DNA from: CAZDVQ01 sp964508975
Lineage (GTDB): Bacteria; Bacteroidota; Bacteroidia; Chitinophagales; Saprospiraceae
Assembly: GCA_964508975.1 (NCBI GenBank)
Contig: CAZDVQ010000047.1
Location: forward strand, 1-35,721
Reading direction: 5' to 3'
Length of the DNA: 35,721 nucleotides
The position numbers and the translations under genes are program-made. The notes below the pieces were generated by a model. It saw nothing but the letters and a program-made list of their open reading frames with translations. It was not told the DNA's origin and did no database searches. This document shows, piece by piece, positions 1-7,189 of the stretch. Within the stretch, counting starts at the first letter, position 1; every line of letters starts with the position of its first letter.

Positions 1-54
1 AATGATGAAATGATGAAATGATGAAATGATGAAATGATGAAATGATGAAATGAT
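1..54. repeat. 8-bp tandem repeat (AATGATGA)n
   Basis: Six-plus head-to-tail copies of AATGATGA run from the first base. The array breaks into unique sequence at about position 55. It may continue to the left of the window. It is simple-sequence DNA between genes and does not look coding. Confidence 0.9.
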
Positions 55-72
55 TGGCTCTACTTCAACCTG

Positions 73-143
73 TCATTTACTCAATCGTCACTTACTCATT
101 TACTCAATCGTCACTTACTCATTTGCTCAATCGTCATTTGCTC
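73..143. repeat. 23-bp tandem repeat, about three copies
   Basis: The unit at 73-95 (starts TCATTTACTCAATCG) is repeated exactly at 96-118 and imperfectly at 119-143. It lies directly downstream of the stop of the acyl-protein synthetase gene on the minus strand. There are no spacers, so it is not a CRISPR array. Confidence 0.85.
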
Positions 144-145
144 TC

Positions 146-1141
146 TCAGCCTTCCACCATCAAATTACAGCCGCGTACATCGCTTTGGTCAAAACGGCCG
201 AGCACCTTAAAACGGCCATCGGGCGCTAATTGCCCTAGATCGTCGGTAGAAATGAAACTACAAGTATCCACGTTGGCCAAATCAATCACGTCGATGCCAC
301 CGGTTTGCCCAAAGGCCACATAATGCATGGGGTCGTTGACCTCGCGGATGCGCACCTGCATGGTAGGAGCGGGCGTAAACCATTGACTTTCATTGGCATA
401 GGCTTGCGAAAGCAGCTCGGTCATACCGTATTCCGAATGAATATGAATGCCCTTTAATGCGGCATGCAGCTCGGCGTGTAGGGCCGTTCGGGTAATTTCT
501 TTGCGCCGACCTTTCATGCCGCCCGTTTCCATCAAATATAGGCCATCGTATTGGCCAGGATAGGCCGCCGCAAAATCGAGCAAGGCGTAGGTCACGCCAA
601 ACAGCATCAACTTGTGGCCCGCTGCTAAAAGAGCCTGTATGTTTTGCTGTAATTCGGCCATGTTGTGCAGGTAAAAACCGTTTTCGGCCTTGCCTGAAAT
701 GTCCATAAAGGCCTGACACATAAACACTAAAGAAGAAGCACCACGCTCAAGGTAAGAAGGCAATAGGGCCAGGATATGCCAATCGTTCAATGCGCCATAC
801 TGCGCTTCAAAGTGCCTGCGCGATTGTTGGATGTACCAGTTTGAATCGCGTAAAAAATGCCGGGAAACAGTGCTTCCGGTGGTGCTGCTGCTCTCGAAAA
901 CAAGCTCTGGCAACCATTGTCCCGTTGTAATTTCATGTTGTTTAAATGCACTGATTGGCAAAAAAGGAATATCTTCGATTTTTTTTACGGCAGCCGGACT
1001 AACCTTTCGGTACCCGAGATACGTTCTATAAACAGGGTTGTTGACCGCTTGGTATTGGAACAAGTCCAAAGCCAACTGCTCAAAACGCTGGCTGTCCACA
1101 CGTTCGATTTCCCGCAATAAACTTGCTCTATTATCACTCAT
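146..1141 (-). CDS. LuxE-type acyl-protein synthetase / acyltransferase
   Basis: This 331-residue protein belongs to the LuxE-like branch of the adenylate-forming superfamily, which activates a carboxylate with ATP and passes the acyl group to a protein or carrier thiol. The visible marks are the Ser/Thr/Gly loop SSSTTGS near residues 84-90, ETGGMKGRRKE near 205-215, SEYGMTEL near 236-243 (the A5-like motif), STDDLGQL, and a C-terminal VLGRFDQSDVRG. In Bacteroidota such proteins are usually annotated only as acyl transferases, and the substrate is unknown. I chose ATG at 1141; an in-frame TTG at 1147 would add two residues. The gene is divergent from the lipoprotein at 1163 with only 21 bp between them, so its promoter must overlap that gene's start. 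Confidence 0.85.
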   Translation of the reverse strand: MSDNRASLLREIERVDSQRFEQLALDLFQYQAVNNPVYRTYLGYRKVSPAAVKKIEDIPFLPISAFKQHEITTGQWLPELVFESSSTTGSTVSRHFLRDSNWYIQQSRRHFEAQYGALNDWHILALLPSYLERGASSLVFMCQAFMDISGKAENGFYLHNMAELQQNIQALLAAGHKLMLFGVTYALLDFAAAYPGQYDGLYLMETGGMKGRRKEITRTALHAELHAALKGIHIHSEYGMTELLSQAYANESQWFTPAPTMQVRIREVNDPMHYVAFGQTGGIDVIDLANVDTCSFISTDDLGQLAPDGRFKVLGRFDQSDVRGCNLMVEG

Positions 1142-1162
1142 TTTCAACTAATTATCAAGCCG

Positions 1163-1648
1163 ATGGCTTTCCGATTCATTTCCGTTTTCGCTGTTTTATT
1201 GTTCATGGTGGCTTGCGCTAAACCGCCTGTTTACCCGATTGAGCCCGTAATCGAGTTCAAAGATATATCAAAAACGGTGTTGCACCAAGGGACCTCCATC
1301 GTGGAAGACTCGCTAGAGGTAGTGGTTAGTTTTACAGATGGCGATGGCGACCTGGGCTCGGCAGACAATACAGAGAACGGCATATTCGTGGTGGATACCC
1401 GCCGGGGCGACACTATTTTTTCAGGTGTCATCCCTTTTATACCACAGGAAGGCGTGGGCGATGCCATTTCTGGCGAAATCAACGTTCGGGTACCAACCGT
1501 ATGTTGTATCCAAGGACCCAATATCGCTTGTCAGGTAATCCCAAATTTCCCATACGATACCACCTATTTCCAGATATTCATCCGCGATAGAGCAGGTAAT
1601 GAAAGTAATAAAATCATTACACCGGCCTTACAGATTATTTGTGATTAA
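1163..1648 (+). CDS. hypothetical lipoprotein with DGDGD loop
   Basis: A 161-residue protein with a short hydrophobic signal sequence ending in FMVAC, a plausible lipobox with Cys18 as the lipidated residue. The mature part contains VSFTDGDGDLGSADN, an Asp/Gly-rich loop that could bind calcium and that recurs in small Bacteroidota cell-surface lipoproteins. The C-terminal half has several cysteines (VCCIQG, IAC and the final CD) and RDRAGNES, an Ig/cadherin-like strand signature. No enzyme motif is visible. It probably sits in the outer membrane, but its role is unknown. Confidence 0.75.
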   Translation: MAFRFISVFAVLLFMVACAKPPVYPIEPVIEFKDISKTVLHQGTSIVEDSLEVVVSFTDGDGDLGSADNTENGIFVVDTRRGDTIFSGVIPFIPQEGVGDAISGEINVRVPTVCCIQGPNIACQVIPNFPYDTTYFQIFIRDRAGNESNKIITPALQIICD

Positions 1649-1651
1649 GCC

Positions 1652-1732
1652 TTACAGTACTTCATTTTTCTGGGCTAGGATGCGTTTAGGCCCCGGCCCT
1701 CTGTTGAGTTTTGCTTTCAGTGCGTCAATCAT
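1652..1732 (-). pseudogene. possible 26-aa N-terminal remnant of a patatin-like protein
   Basis: The minus strand holds ATG...TAA encoding MIDALKAKLNRGPGPKRILA followed by six more residues (QKNEVL). The segment GPGPKRILA resembles the start of bacterial patatin-like phospholipases, where it runs into the oxyanion loop DGGGxRG. Here that loop is missing and a stop follows at once. It could be a broken gene start or a chance or genuine micro-ORF. The family resemblance is from memory, not from a search. Confidence 0.3.
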
Positions 1733-1756
1733 GTTTTAGGGATTAGGTTTTAGTAA

Positions 1757-1871
1757 GGTAGGAGAGAGGAGTGAGGAGAGAGGAGATAGGAGATAGGAGT
1801 GAGAAGTGATATACTCCTATCTTCTCTCTCCTCTCTCTTCTCTCCTCTCTCTTCTCTCCTCTCTCCTATCT
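1757..1871. repeat. polypurine/polypyrimidine inverted tract
   Basis: A pure GGAGA/GGATA-type purine run at about 1757-1808 is followed by a pyrimidine run of CTCTC/CTATC units at 1813-1871. The two can pair as a long imperfect hairpin or form H-DNA. It fills the space between the convergent lipoprotein and hemF genes and reaches the hemF stop codon, so it may act as a bidirectional transcription barrier. Confidence 0.7.
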
Positions 1872-2783
1872 TGTATTTATCCAATTTTTACCTTTTACCA
1901 ACTGCTCCTGCGTGTAAGCTTCTAAACTGCCGGGCTCCACTTGGTAGTCGTAAACCCAGTTGGCTACAGGTGGCAAACTCATGAGTATAGACTCTGTCCG
2001 GCCATCGGTTTCGAGGCCGAACTTGGTGCCACGGTCCCACACTAGGTTGAATTCTACATAACGACCACGGCGTAAGGACTGCCAAGCCAGCTCGCGCTCG
2101 CCATAAGCTTTATCCTTATTGCGTTGGGCAATAGGGATGTAGCTATTGCAAAAAGCATTACCTACCGCTTGTACAAAAGTCCATATTTTTTCCTTCCCGC
2201 CTGGACTGTCATCCAGCATCCGATCAAAGAAAATACCACCTACGCCGCGTGTTTCGTTGCGGTGTTTGATGAAGAAATAATCATCGGCCCAGTTTTTAAA
2301 CTTTGGGTAAAAATTAACGTCGTGTGCGTCGCAAACGGACTTCATTTGCTGGTGGAAGTATTGTGCATCCTCGTCCTGTACATAGTGTGGCGTCAGGTCG
2401 ATGCCACCGCCAAACCACCATAGGCCGTCCGACACTTCAAAATAGCGTACGTTCATGTGCACAATGGGCACCCAGGGGTTGTTGGGATGCAATACCAACG
2501 ACACGCCAGTGGCGTAAAAAGTATGTTCGCCAGGTGTGCGCGGGCTAACATGTAGTACTTGGAACATTTTCTCGGTCATGGGCCCGTGTACCGCCGAGAA
2601 GTTTACGCCGCCTTTGGCTAGTACCTGGCCTTCCTGTATGACACGGGTACGGCCGCCCCCGCCCGCGCTACGATCCCAGAGGTCTTCCCGGAATGTAGCC
2701 TGGCCATCGAGGGCTTCTAGCTGTCGGCAAATATCGTCCTGGAGCGATTGGAACCAGGTATTGATGGTTTCTTTGTTCAACAT
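1866..2783 (-). CDS. hemF: oxygen-dependent coproporphyrinogen III oxidase
   Basis: The 305-residue product is a full-length HemF, which oxidatively decarboxylates coproporphyrinogen III to protoporphyrinogen IX in heme synthesis, in the cytoplasm, using O2. Family blocks are intact: GGGGRTRVIQEG near residues 41-52 with KGGVNFSAVHG after it, HMNVRYFE, WWFGGGIDLTPHY, GVGGIFFD, RRGRYVEFNLVWDRGTKFGL and the C-terminal SLPPVANW block. The ATG at 2783 lies two bases after the stop of the ArsC-like gene, so the two are probably cotranscribed. Its presence suggests an aerobic or facultative lifestyle. The last codon runs into the polypyrimidine tract. Confidence 0.97.
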   Translation of the reverse strand: MLNKETINTWFQSLQDDICRQLEALDGQATFREDLWDRSAGGGGRTRVIQEGQVLAKGGVNFSAVHGPMTEKMFQVLHVSPRTPGEHTFYATGVSLVLHPNNPWVPIVHMNVRYFEVSDGLWWFGGGIDLTPHYVQDEDAQYFHQQMKSVCDAHDVNFYPKFKNWADDYFFIKHRNETRGVGGIFFDRMLDDSPGGKEKIWTFVQAVGNAFCNSYIPIAQRNKDKAYGERELAWQSLRRGRYVEFNLVWDRGTKFGLETDGRTESILMSLPPVANWVYDYQVEPGSLEAYTQEQLVKGKNWINTR

Positions 2784-2785
2784 GT

Positions 2786-3139
2786 TTATGATTTTATGGC
2801 CGCTCGGGCTGCGCTGACTACTTTCTCGGTATTACCCACAAAAATGTGTTGGTCGACAATAATCACGGGTCGTTTTAAAAAGGTGTATTCTTCCAGGATA
2901 TACTTTCTGTAATCCGCTTCGCTGAGCGTTAACTCGTGTAAACCCATCGGGCGGAATTTCATCGACCGACGCGAGAACAATGCCTCGTACGAGCCGGCCA
3001 TGCGGGCCATCTCGTCGAGTTGTACCGCTGTAATAGCTTCTGTTTTAATGTCTTGCAATACTGCATCTGCCGGTAAAGTTAACGATTTGATGATTTTCTG
3101 GCAAGTACTGCAGCTCGATAAGTGATATATTTTAACCAT
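2786..3139 (-). CDS. ArsC/Spx-family thioredoxin-fold protein
   Basis: A 117-residue protein starting MVKIYHLSSCSTCQK. The CxxC pair (Cys10, Cys13) sits at the N-terminus of a thioredoxin-like fold, as in the ArsC/Spx/YffB family. The region SRRSMKFRPMG and the closing YTFLKRPVIIVDQHIFVGNTE match the family's cis-Pro block (RPVI). Arsenate reductases have a single catalytic Cys, so the CxxC points to the Spx/MgsR or YffB-like side; true arsenate reduction cannot be claimed. The frame stays open upstream to 3328, but that part overlaps the divergent phosphorylase gene, and the ATG at 3139 matches the family start. It leads an operon with hemF. Confidence 0.85.
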   Translation of the reverse strand: MVKIYHLSSCSTCQKIIKSLTLPADAVLQDIKTEAITAVQLDEMARMAGSYEALFSRRSMKFRPMGLHELTLSEADYRKYILEEYTFLKRPVIIVDQHIFVGNTEKVVSAARAAIKS

Positions 3140-3172
3140 GTGCTTGTGGGTTGACGGTTTTGGATTTACAAA

Positions 3173-3186
3173 AAAACGTACATTTG
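3173..3186. promoter_or_regulatory. overlapping divergent -7 boxes
   Basis: In the 67-bp gap between the two divergent starts, TACATTTG (3179-3186, plus strand) fits the Bacteroidota TAnnTTTG -7 element for the phosphorylase gene. On the minus strand TACGTTTT (3180-3173) is a one-mismatch version for the ArsC-like/hemF operon. They share the central TA. Clear -33 elements at the usual spacing were not found. Confidence 0.45.
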
Positions 3187-3206
3187 GGCAGAAATTGAAA
3201 CTCTTC

Positions 3207-4064
3207 ATGATTTTTCCTAACGCTGAACTCATTTTAAATCCCGACGGGAGTGTATACCACCTACACCTCCGGCCCGAGGATATTGGCGATACCATCATTA
3301 CGGTTGGCGACCCCGACCGTGTAGCCAAGGTCTCTCAACACTTTGACCGTATCGAATTACAAAAACAGAAAAGGGAATTCGTAACCCACACGGGCTATAT
3401 CGGCAACAAAAGGGTTTCAGTCATTTCAACTGGTATCGGAACAGATAATATCGACATCGTGTTCAACGAGTTGGACGCCCTGGTGAATATCGACCTAAAT
3501 AAACGCGAGGCTAAGGCTAATACCAAAGCCCTCGATATTATCCGCATTGGCACTTGTGGTAGTTTACAGCAAGATTTGCTCGAGGACACCTTCATCGCCT
3601 CGGCCTGGGGCTTTGGGCTTGAAGGCCTGATGCATTATTATGAAACGCAAGCCAACACCGCAGAAGCAAAACTGACACAGGCGCTCAACCTGGCCTTGCC
3701 CGCATTGCCTTATCCGGGTTATGTGTTCCAAGCCTCTGAAAAGTTGTTGGCTTTGTTCAACGATATTCCTTCAGGCATTACCGCTACCTGTGGTGGTTTT
3801 TACGCCCCGCAGGGTAGGCAGTTGCGCTATGCTTCTAAGTACCCGGCTATTTTGAACGACCTCAGCAGTTTTGCACACGAGGGGTTGCGCATCACCAATT
3901 TCGAGATGGAAACGGCAGGCATGTATGGTATGGCACGTTTGTTGGGTCATGAGGCACTGTCGGTTAGCGCTATCCTGGCGCACCGGCCTACTGGTCGCTT
4001 TAGCCAAGACCCTGCCGGAACCGAAGCTAAACTCATCGAATTTGTACTCGGAAAAATCCAATAA
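3207..4064 (+). CDS. nucleoside phosphorylase (PNP/UDP family)
   Basis: A 285-residue member of the purine/uridine phosphorylase superfamily, which splits nucleosides with phosphate into base and ribose-1-phosphate in the cytoplasm. Motifs seen are GDPDRV at 34-39 (phosphate-binding loop), IGTCGSLQ near 113-120, and NFEMETAGMYGMA near 231-243, the purine/ribose-binding signature with its conserved Glu-Met-Glu. The sequence looks more uridine-phosphorylase-like, but substrate choice cannot be fixed by eye. I start it at ATG 3207; an in-frame ATG at 3138 would overlap the divergent gene and add a non-family N-terminus. A lipoprotein gene follows 2 bp after the stop. Confidence 0.9.
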   Translation: MIFPNAELILNPDGSVYHLHLRPEDIGDTIITVGDPDRVAKVSQHFDRIELQKQKREFVTHTGYIGNKRVSVISTGIGTDNIDIVFNELDALVNIDLNKREAKANTKALDIIRIGTCGSLQQDLLEDTFIASAWGFGLEGLMHYYETQANTAEAKLTQALNLALPALPYPGYVFQASEKLLALFNDIPSGITATCGGFYAPQGRQLRYASKYPAILNDLSSFAHEGLRITNFEMETAGMYGMARLLGHEALSVSAILAHRPTGRFSQDPAGTEAKLIEFVLGKIQ

Positions 4065-4066
4065 CC

Positions 4067-4555
4067 ATGCGTTTATCATTTTTTATGGGCTTCCTAGCGT
4101 TGTTGACTTTCAGTGCTTGCCAACCCAAAAGTACGCCGCAAACCAGCAGCACCAGCCTTGGCAAAAAAAGCCAAAGCATGATTCCAGTGGCCAAGTCCGC
4201 TGGCAGGGGACAACAATTGATTTGTGATGAAGCCACCGCCAACCAGATATTCCAATCTGTTTATCAGCAAGATATAGATTTTAGCACCTTGGGCATCGTG
4301 AGCTTCAACGAACGGTTTTATTACCTCGGCGGTAAACTCAAAAACGACGATAACCCCTCGTTAGGAGCCATAGCATTACAATGGGACGAGGCTCAATCGG
4401 CTTGGTGTTACCAATCGGGACAAAGCCAGTGGTACCTTTGTCGCTCCAACGGATGTAGCGATTTTAATTTTTCACCCACGCCCGAGGGCGCTATTGAAGG
4501 CTGCGCTTGTTTGTCGCAAGAAGCCGTTCAATGTAATTTTTCAACAGGTAAGTAA
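4067..4555 (+). CDS. small cysteine-containing lipoprotein
   Basis: A 162-residue protein with signal sequence MRLSFFMGFLALLTFSAC and lipobox FSAC (Cys18). A Ser/Thr/Gln-rich linker (about 20-40) is followed by a compact domain with SVYQQDIDFSTLGIVSFNER and six Cys residues in its C-terminal half (WCYQSG, YLCRSNGC, GCACLSQ, VQC). I do not recognise the family. It sits 2 bp after the phosphorylase stop and 5 bp before mltG, so the three are probably one transcript. The even cysteine count suggests disulfides in a periplasmic or surface location. Confidence 0.75.
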   Translation: MRLSFFMGFLALLTFSACQPKSTPQTSSTSLGKKSQSMIPVAKSAGRGQQLICDEATANQIFQSVYQQDIDFSTLGIVSFNERFYYLGGKLKNDDNPSLGAIALQWDEAQSAWCYQSGQSQWYLCRSNGCSDFNFSPTPEGAIEGCACLSQEAVQCNFSTGK

Positions 4556-4560
4556 TACCC

Positions 4561-5583
4561 ATGAAACGTTCAATTTTAAGTATCCTAGCCGTTATTGGCA
4601 TCATTGCGCTGGCTGGTGGTTACTATGGCTACCAATTGTTGTACGCACCCAATGTTAAGCTGAGTGTAGAACACGAATACTTTTTGATCAAGAGTACTGA
4701 CACATACAACGAAGTGTACGAACACCTGAAGCACAAGCTCCGCAAGCCCAATAATTTTCAGCTATTGGCTACACGTAAAGGCTTGATTACCAAGATTAAA
4801 CCTGGTCGATACAAGCTAGTTAACGGGATGAGCACCAACACCTTGGTCAACATGCTCAAGTCGGGTAGACAGGAGCATGTAAAAGCTACCTTCAACAGCG
4901 AGGTGTATAGCTTAGGACAATTAGCCGAGAAACTAAGCCGCAACATTGAGCTTGATTCAGCGCAACTGGCTGAGTACCTCATGCAAGACAGTGTTTGGCA
5001 GCGCTATGGCTACGAGGGACACACTTTTATGAGCATGTTTATCCCCGATACCTATTTTGTCAACTGGAATATCAGTGCTGAAAAACTGGTTGAGCGATTG
5101 CACAAGGAGCACGAAAAATTCTGGAAAGGGCAAGAAGATAAACTTAAAGCACTGGGTTTAACCCAATTGCAGGTATCTATCATCGCGTCCATCGTGCAGT
5201 CGGAGACCACCAAAATCGATGATGCGCCCATTATCGCGGGGGTTTACCTCAACCGTTTGAAGATAAACATGCCTTTACAGGCCGACCCAACGGTTAAGTT
5301 TGCCATTGGTAAACCGCTCATTCGCAGGGTTTTACACAGTGATTTGAGTGTTGACTCGCCCTACAATACCTACAAATATGCCGGGTTGCCGCCAGGCCCT
5401 ATTTGCCTGCCATCCATCGCCAATTTAAAGGCCGTGTTGAACTACCAGAAACACGATTATTTATATTTCTGCGCCAAGGAGGACTTCTCGGGCTATTCCA
5501 ATTTTGCTAGCACGCTGGAGCAACACAACGTCAACGCCAGACGTTATCAACAAGCGCTTAATCGGCGTGGAACCTATCGTTAA
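4561..5583 (+). CDS. mltG: endolytic murein transglycosylase MltG
   Basis: A 340-residue MltG/YceG-family enzyme, anchored in the inner membrane and cutting nascent glycan strands to end their extension. It has an N-terminal membrane segment (about 5-27), a LysM-like subdomain with IKPGRYKLVNGMSTNTLVNM near 80-100, and the catalytic block IVQSETTKIDDAPIIAGVY with the catalytic Glu at residue 215. Then come LNRLKINMPLQADPTVKFA and the closing YNTYKYAGLPPGPICLPS and YFCAKEDFSGYSNFA blocks, all family-typical. Length fits the family. It is last of the phosphorylase-lipoprotein-mltG run; the plug gene begins 15 bp downstream and may be cotranscribed. Confidence 0.95.
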   Translation: MKRSILSILAVIGIIALAGGYYGYQLLYAPNVKLSVEHEYFLIKSTDTYNEVYEHLKHKLRKPNNFQLLATRKGLITKIKPGRYKLVNGMSTNTLVNMLKSGRQEHVKATFNSEVYSLGQLAEKLSRNIELDSAQLAEYLMQDSVWQRYGYEGHTFMSMFIPDTYFVNWNISAEKLVERLHKEHEKFWKGQEDKLKALGLTQLQVSIIASIVQSETTKIDDAPIIAGVYLNRLKINMPLQADPTVKFAIGKPLIRRVLHSDLSVDSPYNTYKYAGLPPGPICLPSIANLKAVLNYQKHDYLYFCAKEDFSGYSNFASTLEQHNVNARRYQQALNRRGTYR

Positions 5584-5588
5584 AGTTA

Positions 5589-5600
5589 ATGTACGTACAT
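5589..5600. promoter_or_regulatory. perfect 12-bp palindrome at the plug gene start
   Basis: ATGTACGTACAT is a perfect palindrome whose last two bases are the A and T of the ATG start at 5599. It could be an operator or simply chance; no second copy was noticed nearby. Confidence 0.3.
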
Positions 5601-7188
5601 GATTAAGCATATTTTTAGGACTATTTGGGCGTGCCCCAGGCCCATTGTGGCGTATGGAAATACGCCACAAAACAGCCCTGGGTCGGTCCATTCCGGGCTC
5701 GCTGGACGCTCGGTGCTACGCATCCCGGCGCGTTGCGCCAGGCCCTCCATGCACCTCACGCAGATGAGTGTCCTGTTGTGGCTATTCCTAAGTACACAAA
5801 CTGTCCTGTTTGGGCAAAACAGTTTGGCCTCCCTGGGCCCCGGCTTAGCTGCTTGGAGCGCACCGCGCAGCGGTGGTGCGCTAGCACCGAGCCGACAGGC
5901 GAGCGCGGAAAGGAGCGGCCCCGCGCCCAGCGCGGGGAAAGCCCCAAATCAAATCAATCCATCGGACATTAACTACGATTACGATTTTACCTACCACACC
6001 GGTATGGTGCAGTTTTACCGCGAAGGCGACGAACTCTCGTACCCTATCATGCACATCGGTATTGACAAAAATGGCGATGTTGATGTGTATGATAAATTGG
6101 TTTTTCAATTTGACGACACCGACGCCGACACCAAGAATTACTACTACAGCATTGAGCATTGTAACGCCGATTGGACCCCCTCCGAGCAGCTCCGCCCTAT
6201 GGATTACGTGGATGGTTTTCCCGACGACCGCCTCACGGACATCCAGTTTTCGGTGAATACGATTTACAACTACACCAGCTATCGTTTTGTGCTGCCAAAC
6301 GCCAATACCCGCATAAAAATATCGGGTAATTACCTTTTGCGGGTGTACATCGACAGCCCGGATAACCTGGTGTTCGTGCGCCGATTCATGGTAGTCGAAA
6401 ACTCGCCTTTCCAGCTAACGCTCAAACCACAGCGCGCCGCCAACGTGGCCAAACTCAACAGCCACCAAGAAATTGACGTACAACTGTACTCCAAGGATTT
6501 TGTGGTAAGCAACCCCGAGCGTGAAATTCAGCTCTGCCTACTGCAAAATTACCGCTGGGACAACGCTATGATGTGCCCTATCCCCAATTTTTTAAAAGGC
6601 GAAACCCTGCTGTGGGATTACCTCGACAAAATAGTTTTTCCGGCCACCCAAGAGTTCCGCGCGCTGGATATCCGCTCGCTGAACTTCAGGACCAACCGCG
6701 TTAAATTTATCGAGGGCTCGCAGTACTTCTGGAAAGTTTGGATGATGGAAGAAGCCTCTAGGGTTGGCAAACCATACCTGTTTCAACAGGACTTGGACGG
6801 CCGTTTTTACCCCGATGTATTCGATTTTAGCGAGAAACGCACGAGGGGCGATTATGCCGAGGTACACTTCAACTTTGAATCGGGCGAGTTTCCCGGGCAA
6901 TCGGTTTACTTGCTGGGCGGATTCAATAACTTTAGGCCCTCAGAACTGTACAAAATGCAGTACAACAAGAAAAAAGGCGCTTACGAGCTCATGGCTTTTT
7001 TAAAACAGGGTTATTATGATTACTTTTACGGCTTAGCCAGCCCGGGTGCTGATGTGGCCGACATATCGGCACTGGAGGGCGACCAGTTTGAAACCCAAAA
7101 TACATACCTCGGCCTGGTGTATTACCGCCCATTCAACGAGCGTTACGACCGCCTGGTAGCCTCATCTGTTATTAAATCTTGGAATTAA
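5599..7188 (+). CDS. type IX secretion system plug protein (DUF5103), repeat-invaded N-terminus
   Basis: The mature part, from about residue 118 (NINYDYDFTYHTG-like start), is a DUF5103/T9SS-plug protein: VQFYREGDELSYPIMHIG, FDDTDADTKNYYYSIEHCNA, DWTPSEQL and the second beta domain with FNFESGEFPGQSVYLLGGFN. Plug proteins close the SprA translocon in Bacteroidota. The N-terminus is odd. Codons 9-58 and about 78-119 are GC-rich repeat DNA read through in frame, with the hydrophobic core VLLWLFLSTQTVLFGQ between them. The original signal peptide was probably MIKHIFR joined to that core. Starts at 5749 or 5764 (MSVLLWLF) would give a signal peptide now, so 5599 is only the longest frame. The SH3 lipoprotein follows after one base. 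Confidence 0.85.
   Translation: MIKHIFRTIWACPRPIVAYGNTPQNSPGSVHSGLAGRSVLRIPARCARPSMHLTQMSVLLWLFLSTQTVLFGQNSLASLGPGLAAWSAPRSGGALAPSRQASAERSGPAPSAGKAPNQINPSDINYDYDFTYHTGMVQFYREGDELSYPIMHIGIDKNGDVDVYDKLVFQFDDTDADTKNYYYSIEHCNADWTPSEQLRPMDYVDGFPDDRLTDIQFSVNTIYNYTSYRFVLPNANTRIKISGNYLLRVYIDSPDNLVFVRRFMVVENSPFQLTLKPQRAANVAKLNSHQEIDVQLYSKDFVVSNPEREIQLCLLQNYRWDNAMMCPIPNFLKGETLLWDYLDKIVFPATQEFRALDIRSLNFRTNRVKFIEGSQYFWKVWMMEEASRVGKPYLFQQDLDGRFYPDVFDFSEKRTRGDYAEVHFNFESGEFPGQSVYLLGGFNNFRPSELYKMQYNKKKGAYELMAFLKQGYYDYFYGLASPGADVADISALEGDQFETQNTYLGLVYYRPFNERYDRLVASSVIKSWN
5623..5775 (-). repeat. hairpin-mosaic repeat, family B, reversed copy inside a coding frame
   Basis: Shares ordered boxes with the reverse complement of 27893-28022: TTTGGGCG-GCCCC, GGTCCATTCCG-GCTCGCT, ACGCTCGG, CTCCATGCACCT and AGTGTCCTG. 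The parts between boxes differ and are hairpins, for example GTGGCGTAT/ATACGCCAC at about 5648-5670. It lies in the open frame of the plug gene without a stop and separates its charged N-terminus from the hydrophobic signal core. Confidence 0.75.
5830..5955 (+). repeat. hairpin-mosaic repeat, family B, forward copy inside a coding frame
   Basis: Carries the family boxes GGAGCG, TAGC, GCGAGCGCGGAA and a closing CCCCAAA followed by TCAAATC, as in 27893-28022, with its own hairpins (CACCGC/GCGGTG and CCGCGC/GCGCGG). It is translated in frame as an Ala/Pro/Gly/Ser-rich linker (LGPGLAAWSAPRSGGALAPS and following) directly after the signal core of the plug protein. Confidence 0.7.
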
Positions 7189-7189
7189 C

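Noticed and set aside
1..143. Possible CRISPR-like array
   Set aside because: Units are contiguous 8-bp and 23-bp tandem repeats with no unique spacers and no cas genes nearby.
2786..3328. 180-residue version of the ArsC-like protein
   Set aside because: The extra N-terminus overlaps the divergent phosphorylase gene; the family's fold begins at MVKIYH (3139).
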